A DNA stretch of 64,000 bases, from positions 52,507 to 116,506 of IMG/VR virus record IMGVR_UViG_3300049489_000477, one strand, 5' to 3'. This DNA is from a virus. The position numbers and the translations under genes are program-made. Position 1 is the first letter of the stretch. Every line of letters starts with the position of its first letter. Shown here piece after piece: positions 42,427 through 50,349 of the stretch. Below the pieces are notes generated by a model, which saw only the letters and a list, made by a program, of their open reading frames with translations, searched no databases and was not told the origin of the DNA.

Positions 42427-42480
42427 TAATTCGTATCTTGAATTAAATATCCGTTATATATACTAGCCAAAGGAGTATAT

Positions 42481-43890
42481 ATGGCGGATAAGGATAGAAA
42501 GCAGCTTTACATTTTAAAAGGATTATTGAAGCATACAGACTATGTTTCAAAGTTTATAGACAAACTTAATCCAGATTGGTTTTCATTTGAAGTTGCTCCA
42601 GTTGTTTTAACAGTTAAAAAGTATTTCTTAAATTATCAGAAGTTACCATCCATTGAGATGGTTTGTGATGTGCATTTAGAGAAAATATGCAACGGAGATA
42701 CTGAACGAAAAGATAATGCGGTATTAGCTATTGAAGAAGCTCTATCATTGCCTTTTGAACAAAAAGAATATGAAGAACATTTCGATTGGCTTGTTTCGAT
42801 GTCAAAAGAATGGATTATAGACAAATCCGTTGAACATGCGCTCATGCAAGCCGCCAATCTTTATGAGCAAGGCAAGCGACAAGAAGCAGTCCATAAGATT
42901 CTTGAAGCATCGCACATAAATTTTGATGATGATATAGGTTTGGAATATATTGCCGATATTGATCGCCGCATAGAAAATTTACGAGAAAAGAAACTTATCA
43001 TTCCTACAGGGATAACTTCACTTGATGATCGTATTGGTGGTGGCTGGCGTCCAAAGTCTCTGATCGTTTTTGGTGCTGCTACCAATGTTGGTAAGACATT
43101 GATTTTAGGTGCCATAACCGCTCACTTGATGCAACAAGGCTATGACGGTTTATATATAACCCTTGAAATTAATGATTACATGTTATCCAATAGAATTGAC
43201 GCAAACATTGCTGATATTCCGCTGAATGATTTAGTTAACCAGGCAGATAGATTAAAAGAAATCATATCAAACAAAGTCGAAACAGCTAAAAGAAACAATA
43301 AGCCAATTGGTCGTTTGATTGTCAAAGAATATCCACCGGCTACTGTTTCAGCACAGACGATTTTAGCAGCTATTCGTGAATTAGAGATTAAGCGCGGTGG
43401 TTTTAAACCAGACTTCATTTGTGTGGACTATCTTGGTTTAATGACGCCGAATGCCAAGGCTTTCTCTGATAATACATATGGAAAATTAAAGACAGTTGCC
43501 GAAGAATTACGAGCCATAGGCACAAAGCTATCGGTTCCTGTTTTTAGTGCCGTACAGGTAAACAGAGAAGGTTTCAATCAAGAGAAGTTGGGTCTGCAAA
43601 ATACCAGCGACTCGATGGGCATTCCTATGACCGCCGATTTGATGATCATGGTCAGTAGAAATGAAGAATTAGATAAGCAAAATAAGATGCGTTGGGAAAT
43701 AGCCAAATCGCGCTGGTCCCGCAATGGTGAAGGTATGACGATTCATGTTGATTTCGACCATATGAGAATATCCGATACATCCGATGCTCTTGCTGCTGAA
43801 CCAACAGCCGAGCAGCTTCGCATACATGCAAATTTAGAAACGAAGGAACAGCTTAATGCTCTTCCTGTTAAAAAACCGATTATTACTTAA
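42481..43890 (+). CDS. 41: Replicative helicase gp41 (DnaB family)
   Basis: A 469-residue hexameric helicase (T4: 475 residues) that unwinds ahead of gp43 and works with primase gp61. The N-terminal helical domain covers about 150 residues. Walker A is GAATNVGKTLI near residue 198 and Walker B FICVDYLGLM near residue 313. VFSAVQVNREG near residue 355 is the sensor region. AAAGGAG precedes the ATG. It is the first gene of the 41-32 stretch. Confidence 0.95.
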   Translation: MADKDRKQLYILKGLLKHTDYVSKFIDKLNPDWFSFEVAPVVLTVKKYFLNYQKLPSIEMVCDVHLEKICNGDTERKDNAVLAIEEALSLPFEQKEYEEHFDWLVSMSKEWIIDKSVEHALMQAANLYEQGKRQEAVHKILEASHINFDDDIGLEYIADIDRRIENLREKKLIIPTGITSLDDRIGGGWRPKSLIVFGAATNVGKTLILGAITAHLMQQGYDGLYITLEINDYMLSNRIDANIADIPLNDLVNQADRLKEIISNKVETAKRNNKPIGRLIVKEYPPATVSAQTILAAIRELEIKRGGFKPDFICVDYLGLMTPNAKAFSDNTYGKLKTVAEELRAIGTKLSVPVFSAVQVNREGFNQEKLGLQNTSDSMGIPMTADLMIMVSRNEELDKQNKMRWEIAKSRWSRNGEGMTIHVDFDHMRISDTSDALAAEPTAEQLRIHANLETKEQLNALPVKKPIIT

Positions 43891-43899
43891 GGAATTTTT

Positions 43900-44166
43900 A
43901 TGAAAACCGCCAAAGAAAAACAACTAACTTTTGAACAAATATCAGAATTATTTGATATGTCCATATCAGAGGTTAATGCCGTTATAAATACAGCATACAA
44001 TAAGATGGTTCATGAACTAGTGTTCACCCATCACTTTGACATCTGGGACGTAGTGGTTGAATTAAAAAGTCAATTTCATATGACAGAAAAAGAAGCTGTC
44101 GAGAAATTATCAAACGAACATCAAGAACTGTTAAAAAAATCGGCACAAAAAAGAGGCGACAATTAA
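43900..44166 (+). CDS. Small HTH protein resembling sigma region 4
   Basis: An 88-residue protein. Residues 9-36, TFEQISELFDMSISEVNAVI followed by NTAYNKM, have the spacing of a sigma-70 region 4 helix-turn-helix. Residues 47-80 form a second helical pair. It begins nine bases after gene 41 with AAGGAA upstream. A role in transcription, perhaps as the missing gp33-type late co-activator, is possible but is inference; T4 gp33 is larger and ends in a clamp-binding motif not seen here. Confidence 0.5.
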   Translation: MKTAKEKQLTFEQISELFDMSISEVNAVINTAYNKMVHELVFTHHFDIWDVVVELKSQFHMTEKEAVEKLSNEHQELLKKSAQKRGDN

Positions 44167-44181
44167 TAATATTAAATTTTG

Positions 44182-44201
44182 GGTGTTGCGCGTAGCACAC
44201 C
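44182..44201 (+). promoter_or_regulatory. Hairpin/operator-like inverted repeat before gene 32
   Basis: GGTGTTGC and GCACACC form an imperfect GC-rich hairpin around GCGTA (one bulged T), followed by only a short T-poor tail. It lies immediately upstream of the first -10 box of gene 32. It may be a weak terminator of the gene 41 unit or an operator; T4 gene 32 is also controlled by upstream RNA structure. Confidence 0.4.
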
Positions 44202-44206
44202 TTGTG

Positions 44207-44241
44207 TATAATGAATCCGTAGTTATACATTTCCGTATAAT
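44207..44241 (+). promoter_or_regulatory. Two -10 boxes in the gene 32 leader
   Basis: TATAAT occurs at 44207-44212 and again at 44236-44241, 29 bases apart, giving possible leaders of about 60 and 30 bases before ATG 44278. AAGGAAG lies at 44264. Two starts would give messages with and without the upstream leader part. Confidence 0.5.
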
Positions 44242-44277
44242 AAACGCAAACTAACAAACGAGAAAGGAAGCGTACCT

Positions 44278-45270
44278 ATGACTATATCAATGACAAACAT
44301 GGCTTCAAAAGCAGAAGAGCTTCGCGCCAGATTAAAGGCAGAGCAGGAAGCGAAAGAAGCCAAATCCACAAAGCAACCAACCCAATTCGAAGATATCAAA
44401 TTCAAGGGCGAATTGATTGGTGCGAAAACAAACTATGTTCTTCGCATTCTCCCACATATCCATGTGGATAATGGAGAGAACGAACCGTGGGTAAGAACCT
44501 ATGTTCACATCTTCCCAACACCACAAGGTGTTAAGAGATTCGCACTCTGCCCATCAACATTTGACGCGAAAGCACCGTGTCCGATGTGTGAGCGCAGTAG
44601 AGAGTTGTTCAAGAAAGTCAATGCACAAGAGGCTTCAAAAGCCGAAGAGGAAGTAGCCAGGAAGTTCTATAGAAAGCCTCGCTATTTCGTCAATGTTCTT
44701 GTCGTTGAAGATCCGCGCCCAACAGACAAGGGAAACCAAAAGGGTAAGATCCTTATTTGGGAGCTTGGTCAACAGATTTTCGAGAAGTTTAATGAAGCAC
44801 TTGTCGATCAAGGAAAGTTCTTCTACCTTCCAAATGGTGGATTCAACTTCAACTTGACCATCAAGAAGAAGGCTGAATTCGTTAACTACGAATCAAGCCA
44901 CTTCGCAAGTGAGGCATCCAATCTTCCCGATGATGTTGTTGCCCAGCTTGAGAGTAAGGTTCATGACCTGAACAAGTTTGCTCTCAAGAATGGCGCTCGT
45001 CCATATGACGATTTGATCGCTCTTATGGAAGGCAAGGAGATTGTGAAGAAAGAAAGAGAGTATGATTCGGCAACTGGTAAGACAGATACCCGCCCGATGA
45101 ACTCTTCCTTGAACGAATCGGTTGAGCTTCACGACGAACCGGCTGCTCCAAAAGCCGCCGCTGCTGTTGTGGCTGCACCAGCCGCTCCTGCTGCTAAACC
45201 AAAGCCGAAGGCGCTGACTGATGACGAATTGCTTGCATCGATTGACGATCTGACCGTCGATCCCAAGTAA
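44278..45270 (+). CDS. 32: Single-stranded DNA-binding protein gp32
   Basis: A 330-residue homologue of T4 gp32 (301 residues), which coats single-stranded DNA and organises replication, recombination and repair proteins. Basic N-terminus KAEELRARLKAEQEAKEAK; the zinc site uses H and Cys residues in YVHIFPTPQGVKRFALCPST and APCPMCERS near residues 80-108. An Ala/Pro linker follows residue 280 and the acidic tail is DDELLASIDDLTVDPK. Codon use is GC-richer than in neighbours, as for the capsid gene. A terminator follows. Confidence 0.95.
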   Translation: MTISMTNMASKAEELRARLKAEQEAKEAKSTKQPTQFEDIKFKGELIGAKTNYVLRILPHIHVDNGENEPWVRTYVHIFPTPQGVKRFALCPSTFDAKAPCPMCERSRELFKKVNAQEASKAEEEVARKFYRKPRYFVNVLVVEDPRPTDKGNQKGKILIWELGQQIFEKFNEALVDQGKFFYLPNGGFNFNLTIKKKAEFVNYESSHFASEASNLPDDVVAQLESKVHDLNKFALKNGARPYDDLIALMEGKEIVKKEREYDSATGKTDTRPMNSSLNESVELHDEPAAPKAAAAVVAAPAAPAAKPKPKALTDDELLASIDDLTVDPK

Positions 45271-45298
45271 GTCCTTCTAAAAAATTAAAAGGAGAAAT

Positions 45299-45322
45299 AA
45301 AGGGGGTAGAAATACTCCCTTT
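45299..45322 (+). terminator. Terminator after gene 32
   Basis: AAAGGGGGTA and TACTCCCTTT pair (one G-T) around a GAAA loop, followed by ATTTGTT. It lies 28 bases after the gene 32 stop. Confidence 0.75.
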
Positions 45323-45328
45323 ATTTGT

Positions 45329-45334
45329 TATAAT
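45329..45334 (+). promoter_or_regulatory. Extended -10 box for the rml cassette
   Basis: Plus strand TGT-TATAAT directly after the gene 32 terminator, 18 bases before ATG 45353, with TAGGAG between. Confidence 0.6.
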
Positions 45335-45352
45335 ACCATCTAGGAGTATGTC

Positions 45353-46345
45353 ATGAAAAAAGGTCTTATATTAACTGGTTGTGCTGGTTTTATCGGTGTA
45401 AATATACTTTTAAAATTCACCAAATCACTTCGTGATAAGTATGATCAAGTATATAGTGTTGATAAATTAGGTTATGCCACAACATATAACAGAGACATTT
45501 ACAATGAGTTATGCGACAGCTTAAACATCGAGCGCATACATGTGAATATTAATGATCTTGCTGCTCATAAGAAATTCTCAGCCAATTTCGATTGGGATAT
45601 TTTAGACTTAGCTAGCGAGTCCCATGTTGATGTGTCGATAAAGAATCCTGCTGACTTGTTTAAAGAGAACGCGACCATACCAGCTAACTTTTTAGCTGCA
45701 TTTGATGATCTGAATTCTATACGGGCATATTACCACATTTCGACAGATGAAGTATATGGTGACCTCCCAACTGACGCTCCAGAATCAGCTTGGTTTACAG
45801 CAGCAAGCCAATTCAACCCAAGCAATCCATACAGTGCTTCAAAAGTCGCTCAAGATGCATACCTCATGGCAATGAGAAGAACATTTGGTGTTCCTGTTCA
45901 TTTCATCCGTATGGCAAACCAATTTGGAAGCTTCCAACATCCAGAGAAGATGATACCAGCATCATGCTTGCGTGCATATAGGGGTCAAGCCATTCAAGTA
46001 TATGGAACTGGAATGAATATGCGCCAATGGACTCCAGTTGAAGTAACAGCGCAAATCATCGTAGATAAGCTGTCAAAGGAAGAACGATTCGATGTTCTGC
46101 ATATTGCTAACAAGGATGGTTTAGTATCCAACAACCGTATTGTTGATATCTTGTCAGAAGCCATCGGTTTCTGCACCGGTCAAAAGCCACAAATTGACTT
46201 CGTTTCGGATAGAAAAGGTCATGATCTGTGCTACGCATTGCAAACGACCCCAGAAGTCGATGCATATTTCAAGGATATCAAGTTGGAAGATGCCGTCATT
46301 CATGCGGCAGAATTCTACTATATGAAAAGGGAAGAATTTAAGTGA
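45353..46345 (+). CDS. rmlB: dTDP-glucose 4,6-dehydratase-like (RmlB)
   Basis: A 330-residue extended SDR enzyme. The NAD site is LTGCAGFIGVNIL at residues 7-19, the catalytic T-D-E is in HISTDEVYGD near residue 128 and the active Tyr/Lys in NPYSASKVAQD near residue 162. This pattern is typical of RmlB, which converts dTDP-glucose to the 4-keto-6-deoxy sugar. The specific nucleotide sugar cannot be read from sequence. It overlaps the next gene by ATGA-type coupling, so the product probably passes to the RmlC/RmlD fusion. Confidence 0.82.
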   Translation: MKKGLILTGCAGFIGVNILLKFTKSLRDKYDQVYSVDKLGYATTYNRDIYNELCDSLNIERIHVNINDLAAHKKFSANFDWDILDLASESHVDVSIKNPADLFKENATIPANFLAAFDDLNSIRAYYHISTDEVYGDLPTDAPESAWFTAASQFNPSNPYSASKVAQDAYLMAMRRTFGVPVHFIRMANQFGSFQHPEKMIPASCLRAYRGQAIQVYGTGMNMRQWTPVEVTAQIIVDKLSKEERFDVLHIANKDGLVSNNRIVDILSEAIGFCTGQKPQIDFVSDRKGHDLCYALQTTPEVDAYFKDIKLEDAVIHAAEFYYMKREEFK

Positions 46346-47592
46346 ATACTGTATCACATAAAAGGCTATTCAATTTGTGGGACGGAAAAGTCATCGTAGA
46401 CGAAATCCGTCAATTTAAAGACTCGCGTGGTATGTTAACAGAATTGTGGCGAGTAGATGATGATACCATGAATGCTTCCCCTCCAGCCATGAGCTATTGG
46501 TCGGTAACAAATCCATTGGTCATGCGTGGACCACATGAACACCTGACACAAGACGATTGGTTCGTGTCATGGTTTAACAGAATGGTCTATCAGCTATATA
46601 ATCCACAGACCAATGAAATGTTCCATTTCATAACAGACCCGTTATGTGTCTATCGCATAAAGGTCGGAGTGGGAATAATTCATAGTTATAGAAACCTTGA
46701 GCAGCGTCCGATGGTTACAGGTAACTTCCCATCAGCATTGTTTATGGGTAAAGATAAGAAATCACCAATTGATGAAATTCGCCACGAAGAAAAGATCGGT
46801 GAAGATTTGAAGACATATGTTATTATCGGTGCTGGTGGTAGACTTGGAAAAGCAGTAACAAAAACTTTATTCGATAACATGGGCTATCACAAATACCATG
46901 TCATACCAGTGTACGAAAAATTCCTTGATAAAGTATCCATCCAATGTTTCTTTGACGAGTTATTTAAAACCGAACCTCTCTTGTGTAAGCCAGAAAATAC
47001 ACATGTCATCAACTGCGCGGCACTAACTAATGTACAAAGCTTAAAAGAGTTTACGCCAGAAGTTAGATGGGTCAATGTTGAATTACCCGAGACATTAGCA
47101 AAAACATCTGCACACTACGATTTTAGCTTCTACCATATAAGTTCAGACTATGTATATCGAGTAGATGACAACTCGGTGTACACGCAGTCTAAAAAGCAAG
47201 CAGAAGAGGCTTTGCAGTCATTGGGTGCATATATCATTCGCGCAGCCAATCTATTCTCTTTAGATGTAAATGACACACACAACATCATTAGCAAGCTAAA
47301 GGAAAAAGCTAAAAATAATGAAGCTATTAGTGCCGATCCCGTCCAGATGATATTCCCGACCGAAGTTGGTGCGTTATCAAAAGAGATCATAGCTTACATC
47401 GACACCGATAACAGACCAACGAGCATCAATATATGCGGTCATGAAATGACTATTGAAGAGTTATATCGCTTAATGGGTGGTCAAACCGTATATCAGAGCA
47501 AATCATCCATATTCTTCAACCAGGACCAATTCGCCAAGAATTGTGTTATGGTAGATTGTTCTAAAGAAATAGACATAAAAATAAAGCAATAA
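46342..47592 (+). CDS. Fused RmlC-like epimerase and RmlD-like reductase
   Basis: A 416-residue two-domain protein. Residues about 10-150 are an RmlC-type cupin: SRGMLTELWR, VMRGPHEHLTQ near residue 60 and VGVGIIHSYRN near residue 112. Residues about 158-416 are an RmlD-type SDR: YVIIGAGGRLGKAV, ISSDYVYRV near residue 265 with the Tyr/Lys pair in VYTQSKKQAEEAL, and IIRAANLFSL. With RmlB upstream this gives the last three steps to a dTDP-rhamnose-like sugar. The active-site loop of the reductase is shortened, so the exact product is uncertain. It starts with GTG 46342 overlapping the rmlB stop. Confidence 0.78.
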   Translation: MNTVSHKRLFNLWDGKVIVDEIRQFKDSRGMLTELWRVDDDTMNASPPAMSYWSVTNPLVMRGPHEHLTQDDWFVSWFNRMVYQLYNPQTNEMFHFITDPLCVYRIKVGVGIIHSYRNLEQRPMVTGNFPSALFMGKDKKSPIDEIRHEEKIGEDLKTYVIIGAGGRLGKAVTKTLFDNMGYHKYHVIPVYEKFLDKVSIQCFFDELFKTEPLLCKPENTHVINCAALTNVQSLKEFTPEVRWVNVELPETLAKTSAHYDFSFYHISSDYVYRVDDNSVYTQSKKQAEEALQSLGAYIIRAANLFSLDVNDTHNIISKLKEKAKNNEAISADPVQMIFPTEVGALSKEIIAYIDTDNRPTSINICGHEMTIEELYRLMGGQTVYQSKSSIFFNQDQFAKNCVMVDCSKEIDIKIKQ

Positions 47593-47594
47593 TT

Positions 47595-47602
47595 TATAAA
47601 TA
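47595..47602 (+). promoter_or_regulatory. T4-type late promoter on the plus strand
   Basis: Plus strand TATAAATA starting three bases after the stop of the RmlC/D gene, 16 bases before ATG 47619, followed by CAGGTAGGAG. It is the only exact plus-strand late octamer I found. Confidence 0.75.
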
Positions 47603-47618
47603 CAGGTAGGAGCTATAT

Positions 47619-48392
47619 ATGAGAAACATCCTACTTGTATTGTTTGCGACAATGTGTGTTAGCTTTTTTGCATCATGTGGATACATGAGTGATGCCCGCG
47701 AAAAAGCCGTTACAACTGGTTTTAAAGATATAAAAGAATTAACTGTTGCTGTTCAACAGTGGGCGGTTCCGCCAGCCGAAGTTATTGCTACTATTAATGT
47801 AATAGCATCAACACTAGCACAGAGCATGGACCCAAATAACGAGGTCTTACCTACAAAATCAGCATATGAAATATACCAAGGTCACTTATTCGGTGTTCAG
47901 CACAATAAACCAAATCCAGCTTTGAAAGAAATCGAAGAGGCTACAAAAGCAAATGTTGATGATATCGGTACATGGACTTGGAGTGGTGTATTCGCTGGAT
48001 CATTAATCGCTCTTGGTTTCGCTGGAAAATTGATGGGTGGTCCATGGAATGTTGCTGGTACGGTATTACAAGGAATTGGTCGCCGCATGGTTCCTGACTA
48101 CGACAAGACCAAGAAAGCTGTTATTGGAGCCATCGCATCGGTTGATAGGGCACTTACCGATTACGGTGATTTGCTTGAAACATTACCAGAAACGCGCAAG
48201 GCACTAACCGAAAAGCTTGGTAAGGATCCTGTCGAATGGATGAAAGAGCGTCTGAATAAGGCACAAACAGACTTGAACACACCAGAGGTTTCAGAAATGA
48301 TGTCGCTTATGAAAAAGCACATGACAACCGAAGATGGTGTTTTAAAGCCAACTACCAGTGAAATTGACAGCTTCTTCAAAAAGATGCTGTAA
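47619..48392 (+). CDS. Late lipoprotein
   Basis: A 257-residue predicted lipoprotein: MRNILLVLFATMCVSFF, then lipobox FASC with Cys20. The residue after Cys is Gly, so outer-membrane sorting would be expected in an enterobacterial host. Residues about 112-135 (TWSGVFAGSLIALGFAGKLM) form a second hydrophobic segment, with charged helices on both sides. It has its own late promoter and good ribosome-binding site. Candidate roles are superinfection exclusion or a lysis accessory protein; no spanin partner was identified nearby. Confidence 0.65.
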   Translation: MRNILLVLFATMCVSFFASCGYMSDAREKAVTTGFKDIKELTVAVQQWAVPPAEVIATINVIASTLAQSMDPNNEVLPTKSAYEIYQGHLFGVQHNKPNPALKEIEEATKANVDDIGTWTWSGVFAGSLIALGFAGKLMGGPWNVAGTVLQGIGRRMVPDYDKTKKAVIGAIASVDRALTDYGDLLETLPETRKALTEKLGKDPVEWMKERLNKAQTDLNTPEVSEMMSLMKKHMTTEDGVLKPTTSEIDSFFKKML

Positions 48393-48422
48393 ACTCTCGG
48401 CTTGAATAGATTTATTGGTGGC

Positions 48423-48428
48423 TATAAT
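48423..48428 (+). promoter_or_regulatory. -10 box for gene 45
   Basis: Plus strand GGCTATAAT, 17 bases before ATG 48446, with AAAGGAT between. Confidence 0.5.
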
Positions 48429-48445
48429 CCGTAAAAGGATTTCAT

Positions 48446-49189
48446 ATGTCATCGTCAGAACCTATTCTTGAGGGAACCTTTTCAAAAGATAAGGCAAACG
48501 CTTTTGTAGATGCGCTATCACTGTTAGCAAGCATCGATGTTAAAAAACTTGTTCTTGAATTTAAAGGGGACGGAGTAAAGACATTAAGTGTATATGCACT
48601 TAACACCGCAAACACCGTAAATATGCGTCTGCATTTCGATCCGTGTCTTTTAGATGGCTTCACGATTACAAAGGATTTTAATTACGGTATAACCGATATC
48701 AATGATCTTGTGGGTATACTTGATGTTTTTGAAAATGGTTTCTCTATAAAAATGTCAGAAGATATAGCATCCATTAGCTCGAATGAAAACTACCTTGATT
48801 ACTACGGGGCGGATCAATCACGCATCAAGCGCGGCGAATCTGCTGAGTTAGATTGTAAGCTGCTTGCCAGCATAACATGCGATGGAACATTTAAAGAATT
48901 CATAAAAGCCATTGGTAAGACAGAGAATAACCATATCGTATTTAAAGGCGATGCTGCAAAGAAATCCATTACCATATCTCTTATGGATAAAGATGTTCGC
49001 GGCAACACATTTTCAAAACTTGTTCAAGTACCGGATCTTGCCGAAGATTTCAAAGTATCCATTAACAGAGAGTATTTCAAAAAAGTATTAACAACAAACT
49101 GCTCATTCAATATATATAGAGAAGCTATCCAGTTGACAAAAAAGACCGACTTGTTTAACATTGAATATCTTATTTTAACCCTTGTTTGA
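48446..49189 (+). CDS. 45: Sliding clamp gp45
   Basis: A 247-residue processivity clamp (T4: 228 residues). The order 45, 44, 62, regA matches T4. The sequence has the clamp-like duplicated beta pattern: KLVLEFKGDGVKTLSVYALN early, and FKVSINREYFKKVLTTNCSF then DLFNIEYLILTLV at the end, resembling the T4 C-terminus. In T4-type phages the clamp also activates late transcription together with gp55. Confidence 0.88.
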   Translation: MSSSEPILEGTFSKDKANAFVDALSLLASIDVKKLVLEFKGDGVKTLSVYALNTANTVNMRLHFDPCLLDGFTITKDFNYGITDINDLVGILDVFENGFSIKMSEDIASISSNENYLDYYGADQSRIKRGESAELDCKLLASITCDGTFKEFIKAIGKTENNHIVFKGDAAKKSITISLMDKDVRGNTFSKLVQVPDLAEDFKVSINREYFKKVLTTNCSFNIYREAIQLTKKTDLFNIEYLILTLV

Positions 49190-49199
49190 AAGTTGATGC

Positions 49200-49412
49200 A
49201 TGAAAAAGACAGAAGATTTAGCTTTTGAATATCAAAGCCGTGTACACAAAGCAGCAGCGCCAGAAGGATATGAGATTATCCAAAGTCCATATGAACAAGT
49301 AAGGCGCGATGATTTGAAATACACAGCCAATAATGCGTGGGCAGAAATTGGCGGCAGCGAAGGTATTCGCGCATTGGGATTTTATTTAGTCGCTCGTAAA
49401 ATACATCAATGA
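49200..49412 (+). CDS. Small unknown protein between clamp and loader genes
   Basis: A 70-residue protein, not recognised. It contains YEIIQSPYEQVRRDDLKY and ends in a hydrophobic helix (IRALGFYLVARKIHQ). It lies ten bases after gene 45 with a weak ribosome-binding site (GAAAG), and 13 bases before gene 44. Confidence 0.5.
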   Translation: MKKTEDLAFEYQSRVHKAAAPEGYEIIQSPYEQVRRDDLKYTANNAWAEIGGSEGIRALGFYLVARKIHQ

Positions 49413-49425
49413 AAGGTTATCGTTT

Positions 49426-50349
49426 ATGCCGATTAGTGATAGTCCATGGGTCGAAAAATATAAACCACGAAAGATCGATGATGTTATAGGCGATCCTGTA
49501 ATGATCGGTAAATTCAAAGAGTTTATCGAAAAGAAGGATCTACAACATCTTCTCTTTTGTGGGCGACCAGGCACAGGTAAAAGCACATGTGCCAAGCTGC
49601 TTGCCAACGAGATAACATCAGAAAACAATGTCATGTACATCAATGCCTCCGAAGAAAAAGGCATTGATGTACTTCGTAATAAAGTCGCAAACTTCTGCCA
49701 GATGACTTCATTTGGTAAATTGCGCATTGTCATATTTGATGAATTCGATGGCATGTCATGGCAATCGATGGATGCCATGCGCAATACCATGGAAGAATAC
49801 ATTTCAAATAGCCGCTTCATTTTGACATGTAATTATGAACGAAAGATTATTGAGCCTATAAAGTCTCGCTGTCAAATGTGGGACTTCACGGCAAATGAGA
49901 ATGTGCAAAAAGTCGCCATCGGTAAAAAGTTATTAAGCATACTTCGAAGCGAGGATGTTACCGTACCAGAGAAATCCGACATCATTAAACTCGTTCACAA
50001 ATTCTATCCAGACATTCGGCGCACCATCAATGCTCTTCAAAAATTAACAATTAATAAAGTATTCTCGTTTAACAATGAATTGTTAGATAATAACTACGAA
50101 GATAAGTTGCTTTCTCATCTAAAAGATATGAATATAAAAGCAATTAGAGAAGAATTGTTGGGGCATGCCGATTATAATGAAATGTACCGAATTCTTTTCT
50201 ATAAAGCTGGCGACATCAATGTGGACAAGAAGCTACAAATCATGAGTATTGTAGGCGATGCCGTTCGCTGGCATTCAATCGTATTAGATCCTGAGATAAA
50301 CTTCGTCACATGTCTTCTTAAAATATGCGAAGAGATTAATAAAGAATGA
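49426..50349 (+). CDS. 44: Clamp loader large subunit gp44
   Basis: A 307-residue AAA+ ATPase (T4: 319 residues) that with gp62 loads the clamp. N-terminal PWVEKYKPRKIDDVIG; Walker A FCGRPGTGKSTC near residue 44; Walker B IVIFDEFDGMS near residue 102; sensor and SRC motif EPIKSRCQMW near residue 145. AAAGG precedes the ATG. The stop overlaps the next ATG. Confidence 0.95.
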   Translation: MPISDSPWVEKYKPRKIDDVIGDPVMIGKFKEFIEKKDLQHLLFCGRPGTGKSTCAKLLANEITSENNVMYINASEEKGIDVLRNKVANFCQMTSFGKLRIVIFDEFDGMSWQSMDAMRNTMEEYISNSRFILTCNYERKIIEPIKSRCQMWDFTANENVQKVAIGKKLLSILRSEDVTVPEKSDIIKLVHKFYPDIRRTINALQKLTINKVFSFNNELLDNNYEDKLLSHLKDMNIKAIREELLGHADYNEMYRILFYKAGDINVDKKLQIMSIVGDAVRWHSIVLDPEINFVTCLLKICEEINKE

